Assembly: GCA_905182985.1 (NCBI GenBank)
Contig: CAJJDN010000059.1
Coordinates: 1,902 to 65,901 of the forward strand
DNA length: 64,000 nt
Reading direction: 5' to 3'
Source of the DNA: Paramecium sonneborni
Taxonomy: Eukaryota > Ciliophora > Oligohymenophorea > Peniculida > Parameciidae
Shown piece after piece: positions 50,414 to 61,965 of this stretch. The position numbers and the translations under genes are program-made. The notes under the pieces are model-generated. The model searched no databases and was not told where the DNA came from. It worked only from the letters and a program-made list of their open reading frames with translations. Positions within the stretch are counted from its first letter, which is position 1. Every line of letters begins with the position of its first letter.

Positions 50414-52094
50414 ATGGATTCTGATGATTACAGAGCAGTATACAAGACTCTTGAAATGAATTACAATAAAAATTCACTTATTATATTTCATAAAATAGAA
50501 GAAAAATACAAAAATGAATACTCAGAGCCATATTATTTATTGAGAAAAATAAAATCTAAATTCTTTCATAATGAATAGCATTTCCAATCAATATTTAGTT
50601 TGAAATTATTTAACATACTCTAACCACATGATAAAATAATCTAAAATGAAGATATTCTAATTATAATAAAAGATTGGTCACAATATCGCTTGAATGAACA
50701 AATTTTGAATCAATTAAATCCAAAAGTTATACAAAGTATATTACTATAAATTGCTATAAGTAATTGATTTATTATAACTTATAACTTAGCTTTAAATGAT
50801 TTAAGTTTAAAGAATATAACATGGAATCTTTATTCTATTAAGTAATTGTATTTGATTGAAGAATGTATATTTTTATAAGCAGTTGATCTAGATGATAATC
50901 ATTTTTCTATGAATATTACAAATCTTGAAATATTTAAAAATTTCGCATCTAGATATTTTTAACAATACAAATAATTTATAGAATAAGATAGTTTTGAAAA
51001 AATAATTAAATCTTTATTATCCTTAAATTAAGCTTTTGTAATAAATTAATAGAATCATTTTGGATTACTTAATTTCTTTAAAATTCAATAAGTTGCATCC
51101 TCTAAGGGATTTGAGGATGTATATACAATTGAATTTGTAACACCAAAAGTTTTTGAAATTGTTTTTAAAATTAAAGCAAAGACTATCTTATACAAAAGTT
51201 TTGATCAATCTAGATTTAATAAATAATAATTATTAGAATATTAAAAAAGAAAGATTTAAATATCAGAAAAATTGTCTGATTGTAAAAATATAGTTATAAA
51301 TTTTTCTTATTTAACATTGTTTGATTAAACTTTTTTTTTTGAAGTAAAATTCGTTATGAACCTTTTAAGTGCTTAAAGTAAAATAAATAGCTAATAAATC
51401 AATAATAAATAATATTAAAAGCTAGCTGTTAAAATTTTAAAACAAATAATTAGTGGTAAACTATTATTTCTATAATCTAGGAATTTAGGCATTCCACTCA
51501 TTAGGTTTTATGCACAGAAACATTTCTCCATCATCTATATATTTAGATGATGAAAATTTGTTGAGTGCTAATTTTTATCTTGGAGATTTTGAAAAAGCTA
51601 AAGAATAAGATTTGAATCAAGGCACTCAATAAGGTGATTAATATTTATATCTCCCTCCAGAAAGTATGGAGAAATTTACAATAAAATCTGATATTTACGT
51701 TTATGGATTAGTTTCTTTATTAATATTAAATAGAGGATAAGCTTTATTTTAGTTTGGCTTTTTAGATTAGACTGAAAGATAAGAAAATTTTAGTGTCAAA
51801 ACTATTGAGAAAAAACTTTTAGAGAATGGATTTGACTACAATAATAAACTAATATCATTAATCTCATAGTGTTTGTAAAATGATTAAGAGTAAAGACCTG
51901 AAACTGAAGAGTTGTTCAAATAAATATAATAAATATATCGAAATGATAGGATCAAAATTATGTATATATATTTTTATATTTCAGTCAAAAATAAGAAATT
52001 CTCTAGAAGTGAATGTCAATTTATATTATCATAATCATTTAACTAATCAATTAAAGCTTATTATACAAATTGCAATGACGCGTGTTTCTTTTGA
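50414..52094 (+). CDS. Divergent protein kinase-like protein (about 541 residues; catalytic residues altered)
   Basis: Introns 50760-50789 (30 nt) and 51456-51480 (25 nt), both TAG, give 542 codons from MDSDDYRAVYKTLEMNYNKN. The first 330 residues lack a recognisable glycine loop or ATP Lys. The C-lobe is clear: AVKILKQIISGIQAFHSLGF, MHRNISPSSIYLDD (HRD changed to HRN), GDFEKAKEQ in place of DFG, YLPPESMEKFTIKSDIYVYG (APE as PPE), LISLISQCLQNDQEQRPE. Without HRD and DFG aspartates it is likely a pseudokinase. The 3' end is uncertain: a GTATAT...TTCAG segment near 51962 could be an intron giving a stop at 52012 instead of 52094. Confidence 0.72.
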
Positions 52095-52165
52095 TTAAGA
52101 TATTTAATCAAAATAAAAAAATCTTATTTTCATATATATTTATTAATAAGCTATAAAATAAATAA

Positions 52166-52360
52166 ATGGGTTGTGCTGCATCTAAATAGTTTACAAAGAA
52201 AGCATCTTTTGATGATTATACACATAAACTTGATTCAGATGATCAAACAAATTTAGGAATGATCGCTTTCAAAAGCCTTGAGAAGAAACATATGTAAGTT
52301 AACTTAGAGATGATATCAAGTATTATTTATTTATATTCAAATAGAGACATGTTCCCCTGA
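52166..52360 (+). CDS. Small protein with MGC N-terminus (probable dual acylation), 64 residues
   Basis: The frame starts MGCAASKQFTKKASFDDYTH, the pattern for N-myristoylation on Gly2 and palmitoylation on Cys3, followed by a basic patch, as in membrane-anchored signalling proteins. It continues KLDSDDQTNLGMIAFKSLEK and ends ...YSNRDMFP at TGA 52358. The second half (after KKHM) is weaker and may be intron or untranslated sequence, since GTAAGT follows HM. The family is not recognised. It lies 71 bp after the kinase-like gene on the same strand. Confidence 0.5.
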
Positions 52361-52830
52361 AAATAAATGCAGATTAGGTGAAATGGTAGAAGAAATTTGA
52401 AATGACTAAATTTTACTCAATTGATTATTATTATTTGTCTTCACTTCATCTAGAAATTTTGTTATTTGCATTTAATTATTAAAAAAAGATATTCTTTGGA
52501 CTTATAATTATTTGTCAGTTATCTAGAAATATAATTTGTAAATAACCACAATCAAATGTATTTAATGTCGAAATTCATTAAAACAAGAATTTATTTTTCT
52601 TAATTAAATAAATAAATAAAGATTCGTTAAAACACCAAAATTGTGTTTCTGATTAGATAAAAATAAGAATTTTGATAAAATTTAATATGAAATAAATTAC
52701 AATCAAAAGATTATGATAAAATTACGAAAATCAAAATTGTAATAATAGGATAATATGTTACTAAAATATTATAATTTATTTATTTAATCTTATAATTATT
52801 AAGTGTAAGAAAGGATAATTTGACTTTGAT
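52361..52830. other. Intergenic stretch, nothing recognised
   Basis: AT-rich sequence with TGA in all frames; no RNA or repeat was seen. Confidence 0.55.
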
Positions 52831-53424
52831 TCATTTTTGAAACTAATATAAAGAAAAAAAATAAATATCGAGTTATTAAAATAATAAATTAAATTTTGAA
52901 TATATGAATATTTTATTATAAATTTTAATTATGAGTTTTAATTAAGGATAATAGATAAAATTACATATAAATATTAAATATGGAGGGAGAAAAAAGTTGA
53001 AATCACCATCCCAAATAGTTTTATTAAGACTAATCATCATGAAAAAAAGGTGGAGGATGTAATCAAATAATAAGATAAATAAAAATAAGATTTGCGAATT
53101 TTTTTGAGATTCTGATATATAATATAAATAAGTAACAAAGAGTTGTCTAATATTTATAGCCCCGATGATGATAATTAATTAAGTTTAAACTAAAATTTGT
53201 GAATCAACGATTTATTCTTCCTTCTTGTTTTTCTATTGAGCCTATATTCTAATAGAATTCGTCTTATTTATGGTACTGAATGTTATAGTGTAAAACAACA
53301 ATTGAAGAGATTAAAAAGATGAATTCGATAACATAACTGATAATAAAAATTATCTATTTAATTTCAGGCTTATTTTAAGTTCTCCAAAAGTTTTATCAAC
53401 TAATTAGTTTTCCAAATAAGCCAT
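52831..53424 (-). CDS. Doubtful gene beginning MAYLENQLVDKTFGEL
   Basis: The frame is open for 197 codons from ATG at 53424. Only the first 21 codons (MAYLENQLVDKTFGELKISL) and a later stretch (NSIRIQAQQKNKKEEQIVDS) look like protein; the middle and the hydrophobic, Ile/Leu-rich end look like translated AT-rich non-coding DNA. An undetected intron between the two good stretches is possible. The start region also occurs at 54527 in the duplicated copy, where the frame runs into the N. Treat as tentative. Confidence 0.25.
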
Positions 53425-55324
53425 TTTTATAATAAAAGAATTTCTTCAATTCAAAACAGAATGAACTGAATACTTATTTATAATCCAATTTTTGATGGTT
53501 TTGTATTTTATAGTTAATGCCATGCACTTGAAGCAAAAGTTTGCTTTTTGTTTATTTTTAAAATTTTGTTTGAATCCATGTCATAATGTTTCCATAGCCA
53601 TTAAAATAAAATAATAGTCTTGAAAAATTTTACATTTCTTAATCATTAAATTTTATGGATTTGAAATTAGGGAAAAAGTGAAATTTCTCAATGTCAATAT
53701 AGATACTTTTATAGTCTATTTCTTATTCATTTATATAAAATAATATTTTCAATCATTCTATTATGATGTTTAATTAGCATATTTTAGATCATACTTGAAT
53801 AGAATCTTTAATCCAGAAAATGCTTATTTTAACTCTTCAAATCCCTCTATCCATTATTTTAATTAGGTTGACCAAAATTCCTTTATTTTTCCCTTATTCT
53901 CAAAGCTCTTTTACTATTATTTTGATAATCGATCCTCTAAAAGATTAAATAAAACTACAAGAGGACTGTCATATATGAATGATTATAAATTCTTTAGTTC
54001 TGATTCCAATTGTTTTACTTTTATTTGTTCTTTTCCTTAATTATTTACTTAAATTATATTCAATAAATTACTTTATTGATGTTTCAGATTCTCTATTAAC
54101 TTTACCAATTGATTGTTTTCATTTTACAACATAACTATTTGATCATTTTTCAATTGAATATCTTTTTAATATTTCTCCTCTCCATTATGGAAGATACTCT
54201 TATGCAAATTTATCTTTTAATNTAATATAAATAAGTAACAAAGAGTTGTCTAATATTTATAGCCCCGATGATGATAATTAATTAAGTTTAAACTAAAATT
54301 TGTGAATCAACGATTTATTCTTCCTTCTTGTTTTTCTATTGAGCCTATATTCTAATAGAATTCGTCTTATTTATGGTACTGAATGTTATAGTGTAAAACA
54401 ACAATTGAAGAGATTAAAAAGATGAATTCGATAACATAACTGATAATAAAAATTATCTATTTAATTTCAGGCTTATTTTAAGTTCTCCAAAAGTTTTATC
54501 AACTAATTAGTTTTCCAAATAAGCCATTTTTATAATAAAAGAATTTCTTCAATTCAAAACAGAATGAACTGAATACTTATTTATAATCCAATTTTTGATG
54601 GTTTTGTATTTTATAGTTAATGCCATGCACTTGAAGCAAAAGTTTGCTTTTTGTTTATTTTTAAAATTTTGTTTGAATCCATGTCATAATGTTTCCATAG
54701 CCATTAAAATAAAATAATAGTCTTGAAAAATTTTACATTTCTTAATCATTAAATTTTATGGATTTGAAATTAGGGAAAAAGTGAAATTTCTCAATGTCAA
54801 TATAGATACTTTTATAGTCTATTTCTTATTCATTTATATAAAATAATATTTTCAATCATTCTATTATGATGTTTAATTAGCATATTTTAGATCATACTTG
54901 AATAGAATCTTTAATCCAGAAAATGCTTATTTTAACTCTTCAAATCCCTCTATCCATTATTTTAATTAGGTTGACCAAAATTCCTTTATTTTTCCCTTAT
55001 TCTCAAAGCTCTTTTACTATTATTTTGATAATCGATCCTCTAAAAGATTAAATAAAACTACAAGAGGACTGTCATATATGAATGATTATAAATTCTTTAG
55101 TTCTGATTCCAATTGTTTTACTTTTATTTGTTCTTTTCCTTAATTATTTACTTAAATTATATTCAATAAATTACTTTATTGATGTTTCAGATTCTCTATT
55201 AACTTTACCAATTGATTGTTTTCATTTTACAACATAACTATTTGATCATTTTTCAATTGAATATCTTTTTAATATTTCTCCTCTCCATTATGGAAGATAC
55301 TCTTATGCAAATTTATCTTTTAAT
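53120..55324. repeat. Exact 1,102-bp direct duplication abutting a single N (likely assembly artefact)
   Basis: 53120-54221 and 54223-55324 match at a constant offset of 1,103 with one N at 54222. As at 21-23 kb, the first copy ends and the second begins at the N. Two overlapping contig ends joined without merging explain it. The true locus should contain one copy, flanked by 52.8-53.1 kb on the left and 55.3 kb on the right. Confidence 0.9.
53749..54221 (-). pseudogene. Truncated duplicate of the coiled-coil gene 3' end (assembly copy)
   Basis: Identical to the 3' part of the gene at 54852-56406 and cut off by the N at 54222. It has no start codon of its own. It is listed only so that nobody counts it as a second gene; it is most likely the same locus. 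Confidence 0.6.
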
Positions 55325-56406
55325 CTTAATTTTTTAAAAGTGATAATTATTTCATTAATTAACTGATTTTTGCATCTTTTTCTTGTAAAACATTTTAGCT
55401 CTCCTATTAATGATTTAATAATTCCAATTTTTATTCATTTATTTTATTATATAATCTTTCAACTTCAACTGATAAATTTGATTAAATCTATCTCAAATTA
55501 GTGATTTCTTTTATTTATTAAGATTCTTTTTCTTTGTAGATATTCAATTGAAACCCTAATCCTTTGAATTTATTTTTTAATTCTTCATTTTCTGCTGTAA
55601 TTTTAGTCAGTTCTGATTTATAATCTTGGCCATAAACTGAATCTTAAATTTTTTAATTTTTGTATTCTATTAATTCATTTATAATATCATTATTCTATTA
55701 TTATTATTATTTTAGTTAATTCTTTAATTCTTAAATAATTTATTCTTTGTTTTACAATTCAAATTTCTATTAAATATCTTTCAAATGAGTTTCATTAGTA
55801 ATTTTTCTCAAATTTTCTTCTTACTATTTTAAATTCTTGTTTAATTAATCAATAGTTGCTTTTAATCTTAATTCTCTTTATAATACTTAAGTCGTTTCCT
55901 CTTTACAAATTGATGCAGTTTCTACATAATTAATTAATAATCTTTACATTACATTTGCTCTAAATTTAACTTTAGAGCAAAAACTTCAGAATTTATTTAA
56001 TCATTTCTTTGGGTTGTTTAATCCAAAATTTCATGCATAGATATTAATTCATTTTATAAAAATTGTTTTTCTTTCATTGACTATAATAATTTATGTTCTC
56101 TGTCATCCACTTATTCTTTAAATTTATTTGCTAGATACATATAAATATTATACTTACTTTCTATTTGCAATTATTAATTCTATTTGTTTTTTAATTCAAG
56201 TAGCTCATTTTAACGATTAAGTTAAGCAATCAATTCCTTGTTTTACTCAGTTAATTATTTAATTTCTTCCTAATGAATATTAATAAAAAAATATATACAT
56301 TTGCTTTCGAAATTTTATTTCTTGATTCTTTTAGTTATATAGTGTTTGAATCATAAATAAATTCAGTTTCTTCATCTGAGCCATTTTAAATGATTATCGC
56401 TTACAT
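54852..56406 (-). CDS. Long coiled-coil protein (490 residues)
   Basis: Introns 56270-56298 (29 nt), 56131-56157 (27 nt, in frame) and 55922-55947 (26 nt), all TAG, leave 491 codons. The start MQAIIIQNGSDEETEFIYD is the first ATG that keeps the good frame. Nearly the whole length is heptad-rich Gln/Glu/Lys/Leu sequence (EEIKQLTEQNKELIAQLNRQ, NEELKNKFKGLGFQLNIYKE, NDQIVMLQNENNQLVKLIEN), ending with a short globular tail (EFWSTQLKQWIEGFEELKQ). No motor, ATPase or membrane segment is seen. Such proteins are common in ciliate basal-body and cortical structures, but no specific family is recognised. The 3' 473 bp are repeated left of the N. Confidence 0.75.
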
Positions 56407-56480
56407 TTAAAATAATAATAAATATTAATAAAAAAAGGGTACAAAATATTATCGTTACTACAACAACTGATTTATTTTTA

Positions 56481-59341
56481 TCATTTCTAATTTTCCCACT
56501 CTTTAAGATTTTCTTCTAGATTTTTTAATGGTACTTCTAAACCTGTTTATAAAACTTATGCTGTTAAATCAAAAGCAGGTTTAACAATGAACTAAAAAAA
56601 AATATAGTTACAAATTTATACTTTAATGAATGAAATTTCTTATTTAGCTAATAATTAATTGAAATTAGGTGTTCCTAATGGTAAAAAATGTTAGGTAATA
56701 GGTAATGATAATTATTTTTCTTCAAAAACTTAATCTGAAAATTCAGTTGCTATACGATTTGACCATTTCTATGCCAATTTGAAAGTTTTAGATTACATAG
56801 TTAAATCACAAGTATGTATAATAGCGCTTGATAAAAATTTCTTATCTTCTTCTTTTTATATAAATGGTTCATCTGGGAGTTTAGATAATTTAAGTTCTAG
56901 TTATTTAACAATTTCAAAATGTTTTTTCATGTCAGTTCCTAAAATATTTGCAATAGCATATTTTCTAAATATAAGGAATTAATCTTAGCTAAGAGAACTC
57001 AAAATATTATATTTTTCCTTCTTTAGAATTTTGAACATAACAGATGCATGATGATTTTCTAAAACAGATTCATCATTATATCTAAGTGCTAATTTAGATA
57101 ATTTTTGACTTTCAAAATGATTATTACGTCCAGTATGATCAATATCATGACATAAGGCAGAAAGTAGAGCAGTAAATTAAATGAATTTATCAAAATATTG
57201 ATTCATGCTTTTACTTTTGATTATATAATAACAAGCATGAGCAACAGTAAATCCATGATCAAAGTTATGAAATGGATTTTACCTATAAGTATATTTTTCT
57301 TGTACAATAACAGTGAATTAATAGAATACTTCTTTATTGATTTAGTAAAGATCAATGAAATTACACAAATGAAATAGAGCCCATGTATATCTCAATTACT
57401 CATTTTTATCTTGAACAACAGTAATATCAAATGAATAGTCACTAAGATTAGAAATATCATTTGCATCTAAAGTATAGAGATCAAATTCTAAAAAATTAGA
57501 TATGGACATTACTTTTGATATTTGTGAGTTCTGATTCAATAATGTATTGTTAACTACCCTAAACAGAATCTCTCATAACTTTAGATGATTCAGCTTTATA
57601 ATATTCCATCACATAAGATGATCTAATATCATCAGTAATAGATTAATGATTATAAACTTCTTTAATAATATCTTTCTCTTTTAGTAGATCAATGATTTCC
57701 TCATCAGTAAGATTAACCTTCAGATATTCTCTCATCACATTACAGGCTTTTGATAACTTCTCCATTTTAATATTAATCAAAGCAGCTTTACTCAATTCTT
57801 GCAATTTAGTTTCACTACATAACTATGCAGATATCCTATGATCATCCTCATATTTCCTTAGATAGAGAAGATGGGATACTTTTTAGGTGCATTAAAAACA
57901 GTATAATAATCAGTAATTTCATCTTCCTCATTTCTTTTAGCAAATAAATCAACATCCACTGCTTTATCACCAAAACATATTTAACAAACACTAACAGCAC
58001 CTTTTGCTGAAGATTTTAATTCTTGCATTTTTTAAATCAAGCTTTGTTTATTTATTTATTCTAATTGTAAATCTTCAAGAGTGCCCCCCTTAATTAACAT
58101 AAAATACCAAGAATCAGGTATACAACAGCTCTAATATCTTATATTACCTTCTCCATCTAATTACAAATATAATTTATTTGGAGAATTAACTTCTAACATT
58201 TACTTTAAAAATTCTTCATTCTTCAAATCTTTTAACTGATATGTCAATCTCTACCATAATTATTAAATCTATAATATTTTTTAATTTAATTTTACATAAT
58301 CACTAAATGTAATCATATCTATGTTTGGAGATTCAATCTTTATATAATATTTGATTCTCTTATCTAATTTTACTGGCAATACCACATAACCATTTTAATC
58401 TATTATTAAATCATTCATGTATTGTATTTAGTCTGGCATTTCTATCCAACTATTTATTAATTTAATTATTATACCATTAACTAGATAATACTTCAGTAAC
58501 TTGCTATCGAATGATTTCTTAACAAATTCTCGTTGAATTCTTTATAAACCTTGACTTTATTCCTCTTATTATGCTCACTAAATTCTCTTTGCTAAATGTT
58601 TATAGATATAAATCTCACTCATATATTTCTTTCTAAAAATCATAAGCAAGGGATATAAACTAATCCAATATCAATCTATAATCTGGAAATGCCTTAAATG
58701 GCACATCTTTCACATCATAAATCAAGTATGAATATTTGTTTTTGTAAACATATAATTAATTTGGGCCAAATAAGTTATCAAGTTCACTCCCTTCTACATT
58801 TGTACTCTCCTTAAATTTCAATAACTTCTGATAAGCATTCTCTATATCCTTTACATGAGTTGACATTCCATTCACTTTCTTATTAATCTCATAAATAACT
58901 GTAAATGCAGGACTTCCCAATATTAAATCCGCTATTTGCTATAAAAACTCCAAACAATTTTCAGAAATAAGTTACATATTCATAGTATAAAACAATATTG
59001 AGTCCAATTTCTTAAAAAAGTTCTAAAACATTTTTACAATTTATACCATGAAATCATCTATTTTCTTATCTATTTAATAACATAATTATTATTGAAGATT
59101 TAGATTTGATTTTGTTCTTGTTAACATCATCTTTCTAAAATAAAATTTAGATTTACCTCACTCTACTCTAATCACTGTAAACAATATTCAGAAATTAAAA
59201 CTCTTCTAACATTTTTTGAAGATGATGTAATTTACTTAGCTGTCTCAAAGATAAACTTATTGTCTGTTTATCTTAAATAATTTGAGTCAGCAGATCATCT
59301 GTTAGACTAAAAGAGTCCACAAATCTCGTAGTTAAATTCAT
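56481..59341 (-). CDS. 3',5'-cyclic nucleotide phosphodiesterase (PDEase class I)
   Basis: Introns 59135-59156, 57857-57879 (AAG), 57488-57512 and 56592-56621 give about 920 codons from MNLTTRFVDSFSLTDDLL. The C-terminal 330 residues are a full PDE catalytic domain: NPFHNFDHGFTVAHACYYI (H-N-x-x-H metal motif), LSALCHDIDHTGRNNHFE (H-D-x-x-H), LENHHASVMF, and HTCDLTMQSK (second metal Asp). It hydrolyses cAMP and/or cGMP (family knowledge). The N-terminal two thirds are helical with no named domain. Around 58570-58620 the frame is disturbed: a one-base shift near 58610 (...DFQKEIYE to SEIYIYKHLAKRI) and a TGA at 58575-58577 between KRIQ and AQQEEQSQG. A 24-nt GTG...AAG intron could remove the TGA. 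Read error is the simplest explanation. Confidence 0.87.
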
Positions 59342-59415
59342 TAAATTAAATTATTTAAGGGGAAGCACTAAATTTTTTTAAATTAATAAGGAAACTTAAA
59401 AAATATATAAAATAT

Positions 59416-60921
59416 ATGAAATCATCTGAAAATGTGCTTGTTGATGATTTTCTCTAAAACTTTCAAGATTTCTATGCTCAGACTAAGGATATTATAAATG
59501 TTAGATTTAATTATATGAGAGAATTATATAATCTTGGTATAGATACTTTTCCTGAGAATTAAGAAGTCTATGACATTCAACAAAATAACAAATTGAATTT
59601 ACAATGTTAGTAAAATAAACTTAAAAAGAATTGGACAGATGATGACAAAAAAGTACTCATATGGCTAGTTGGTAAATGGAGTGTTTTAAATAAAAGAGAC
59701 TTTTAATCTATAGTATATCTATTAAACTCTATTTTAAGAGTGATGCTGATTGGAATTCAATTTCTAACATGATGCCAAGAAGGAATGCCTTTAAGTGTAA
59801 ATAAAAGTGGCTTTAAATGCTTAAACTACCCTTACAACAAGCTCCTTGGACACTTCCAGAAGATGAATAATTAAGGTCAATAATATATGATTACTAAAAT
59901 TAAAATAAAGGAAATAAATGGAGTTAAATTGCTACAACTTTAAATTAAATTAGTGCTTCTAATATTCATAGAAATGGTAAATAATGTAGAGAACGTTGGA
60001 ATAATCATCTTAATCCTTTCATTAATAGGTAATATTATTTTATTAATTTAATATAAGAAATCCTTGGTTATTGACTGAAGATTTAGATTTGTTATAATAA
60101 TTAATCTCAAATGGAAAAAAATGGGCCTTAATTTCAAAAAAACTTAAAATTCCTCGAAGTGAAAATAGTGTTAAAAATAGATATAATTGTCTATTAAGAA
60201 AAGAAAGAAGTCAAAAAGTAGGGTAAGCTAAATTAATTATAAAAGGAAAAAAGATGAAGGAGAAAGTGAATCTGAAGAATCTAAGAATTCTAATTTCTAA
60301 TCTGCAGAAGAATTGAATCATGATGAAATCAAAATTATTCATACTATTATTAAAAAAATAGAATGGAGAATCTAACAAAGCGAAAACCTTAGAGAAAATA
60401 TTTAAAATGATGATATTAAAGAAGAACATTTAGATATTATTAAAAAAGTTAAAGTTGAATTGAATTAACCTTTAAAAATGGAATTAATACCATCATAATT
60501 GAAAATTTAAGATAAAATTAATTTGCAAGTTAAAGATAGTTAACTAACAGAAATTGAAATGAGTAAATTTTAGCCATGTTTAGTAAATAAAGAAAAAGAT
60601 TAAATATTTTTTGTATCACCTGAATAATTACATCTATATCTAAATAAAACAGAATTTAATTAGAAAAATAAATAATAAGAGAATAACCTTTCAAATCAAA
60701 ATAGTATGGGATCCTATTATTATGATCCTAAATTGCTTAGATCCTATGTTATGATGCAATCAAATGAATATTCTCAAATACAGAGTGGAGTATACCAATA
60801 GAGATCTATAATAAATTAAAACATGTTGGGTAATTTTCAGAGTTTAAACAACTATCCTTATTCTTTAGCCATGTCATCATACCCATCATAAGCAAATTTA
60901 ATAAATCAATTATAAAGATGA
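59416..60921 (+). CDS. Myb-domain DNA-binding protein with three repeats (475 residues)
   Basis: Three introns, all with AAG acceptors (59713-59738, 60029-60057, 60223-60245), leave 476 codons from MKSSENVLVDDFLQNFQDFY. Repeat 1: KNWTDDDKKVLIWLVGKWSV to SDADWNSISNMMPRRNAFKC and KQKWL. Repeat 2: APWTLPEDEQLRSIIYDY, KWSQIATTLN, NGKQCRERWNNHLNP. Repeat 3: NPWLLTEDLDLLQQLISNGK, KWALISKKLKIPRSENSVKN, RYNCLL. The spaced Trp residues and KQCRERWxNHL are typical 3R-Myb. An acidic Glu/Ser stretch and a Gln/Ser/Tyr-rich tail could act in activation. It is presumably a nuclear transcription factor. The stop is 21 bp from that of the convergent gene. Confidence 0.9.
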
Positions 60922-60942
60922 TCATTTATATATATATCATTA

Positions 60943-61814
60943 TCATTTGATTTACATTTTGTATAGTTCGTAATGTCCTAATAATTAGTAAGCAGGTTGC
61001 AATGGATTAGTCTATCTCTTAGTTTACATCCCTCTTTAGATAGTATCAGCTTAGGCTCTATAAATATCTTGAGTATTATTTGTTATCTTTTAAGATTCTT
61101 TTGGGATTTTCTTAACAGTATCTGATTAAGCTCCAGTTATGTCTTTAGTGTATAATGATAGACTCTTTAATTTATTTTTCTCTTTGCAATGCTTATAAGG
61201 TTATGATCCATCTACAGGCCCTATTATCTCTTCTCCCCATTTATAAACAGGCTAAAGTGGATCATTTTAACGAATTGAAGTTTTCTTCATATCTTATTCT
61301 TCATATCTTATTCTTCAGAAGGACGAATTACATGTCTTATTTGTTTAGGTTTTGAACCCTCAATAAAAGTGTAAGGATCTATATTTCTTGGATTATTTAT
61401 TTTAATCTTTGGAACTGTTCCTTCTATATCTGATATATTTAATGTGTCTCTTATAAATTTATTAGGCTAAAAAGTATCAGCTTCTTAGTATGATGGGATT
61501 TTGTATATTGGCTCAATAGGATTTGTTTCTCTATTTGTTTTAAACTTAGTTATCTATGGTTTTGCTCCCTAAATTTGAATTAATTTATATACAGCTATAT
61601 CATTAATATATAGACTTTCCCTTGCTGTCTCAAATTTATTATACTTAATTGGAATATCATTGACTTTATTAATAAAGGTTTCTTTGTTATAATATGTCTA
61701 TTTTGGTAAGTTTGTTGTAAATTTATAATCTTAAGTAATCGCTCGTAATTTATTTTAATTTCCTTAATATTTTAGTTTAGAATATACTGATTGTTGATAA
61801 GTACATGAGATCAT
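60943..61814 (-). CDS. DI-x-GA repeat protein, possibly axonemal/cytoskeletal (285 residues if the 14-bp duplication is removed)
   Basis: The chosen start is MISCTYQQSVYSKLKYQGNQ at 61814. An upstream ATG (61857) opens another frame that dies after 66 codons. Short repeats with a D-I-x-G-A core recur: KVNDIPIKYNK, NDIAVYKLIQIQGAKPQ, NISDIEGTVPKI, NPRNIDPYTFIEGSKPK, KDITGAQSDTVKK, QDIYRAQADTIQRG, joined by N-P-L-Q-P-x-Y. Similar DI-x-GA motifs occur, as far as I recall, in alveolate cytoskeletal and microtubule-associated proteins; the assignment is tentative. The frame breaks at 61289-61316, where a 14-bp unit is duplicated; with one unit the frame runs to TGA 60943. No introns are needed. 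Confidence 0.65.
61289..61316. repeat. 14-bp tandem duplication inside a coding region
   Basis: ATATCTTATTCTTC occurs twice in direct tandem, with a third partial TTCTTC just before. On the coding strand it repeats EEQDM-type codons and shifts the frame. One copy gives a continuous protein. Confidence 0.8.
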
Positions 61815-61965
61815 TTCTTGTAGGACCAGGCCAATCAAAATGATTTTCGTCTTTCATTAAATATATTTTAATTTTACTATTAAAAAAATTAGAGTTGATG
61901 ATGTAAACAAGAAAGATATTTGAATTAATTTATTTTTATATTTTTGGTTGTTTTTTATTAGATTG

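Noticed and set aside
56779..56982. Plus-strand 67-codon frame
   Set aside because: Antisense shadow of the PDE catalytic domain.
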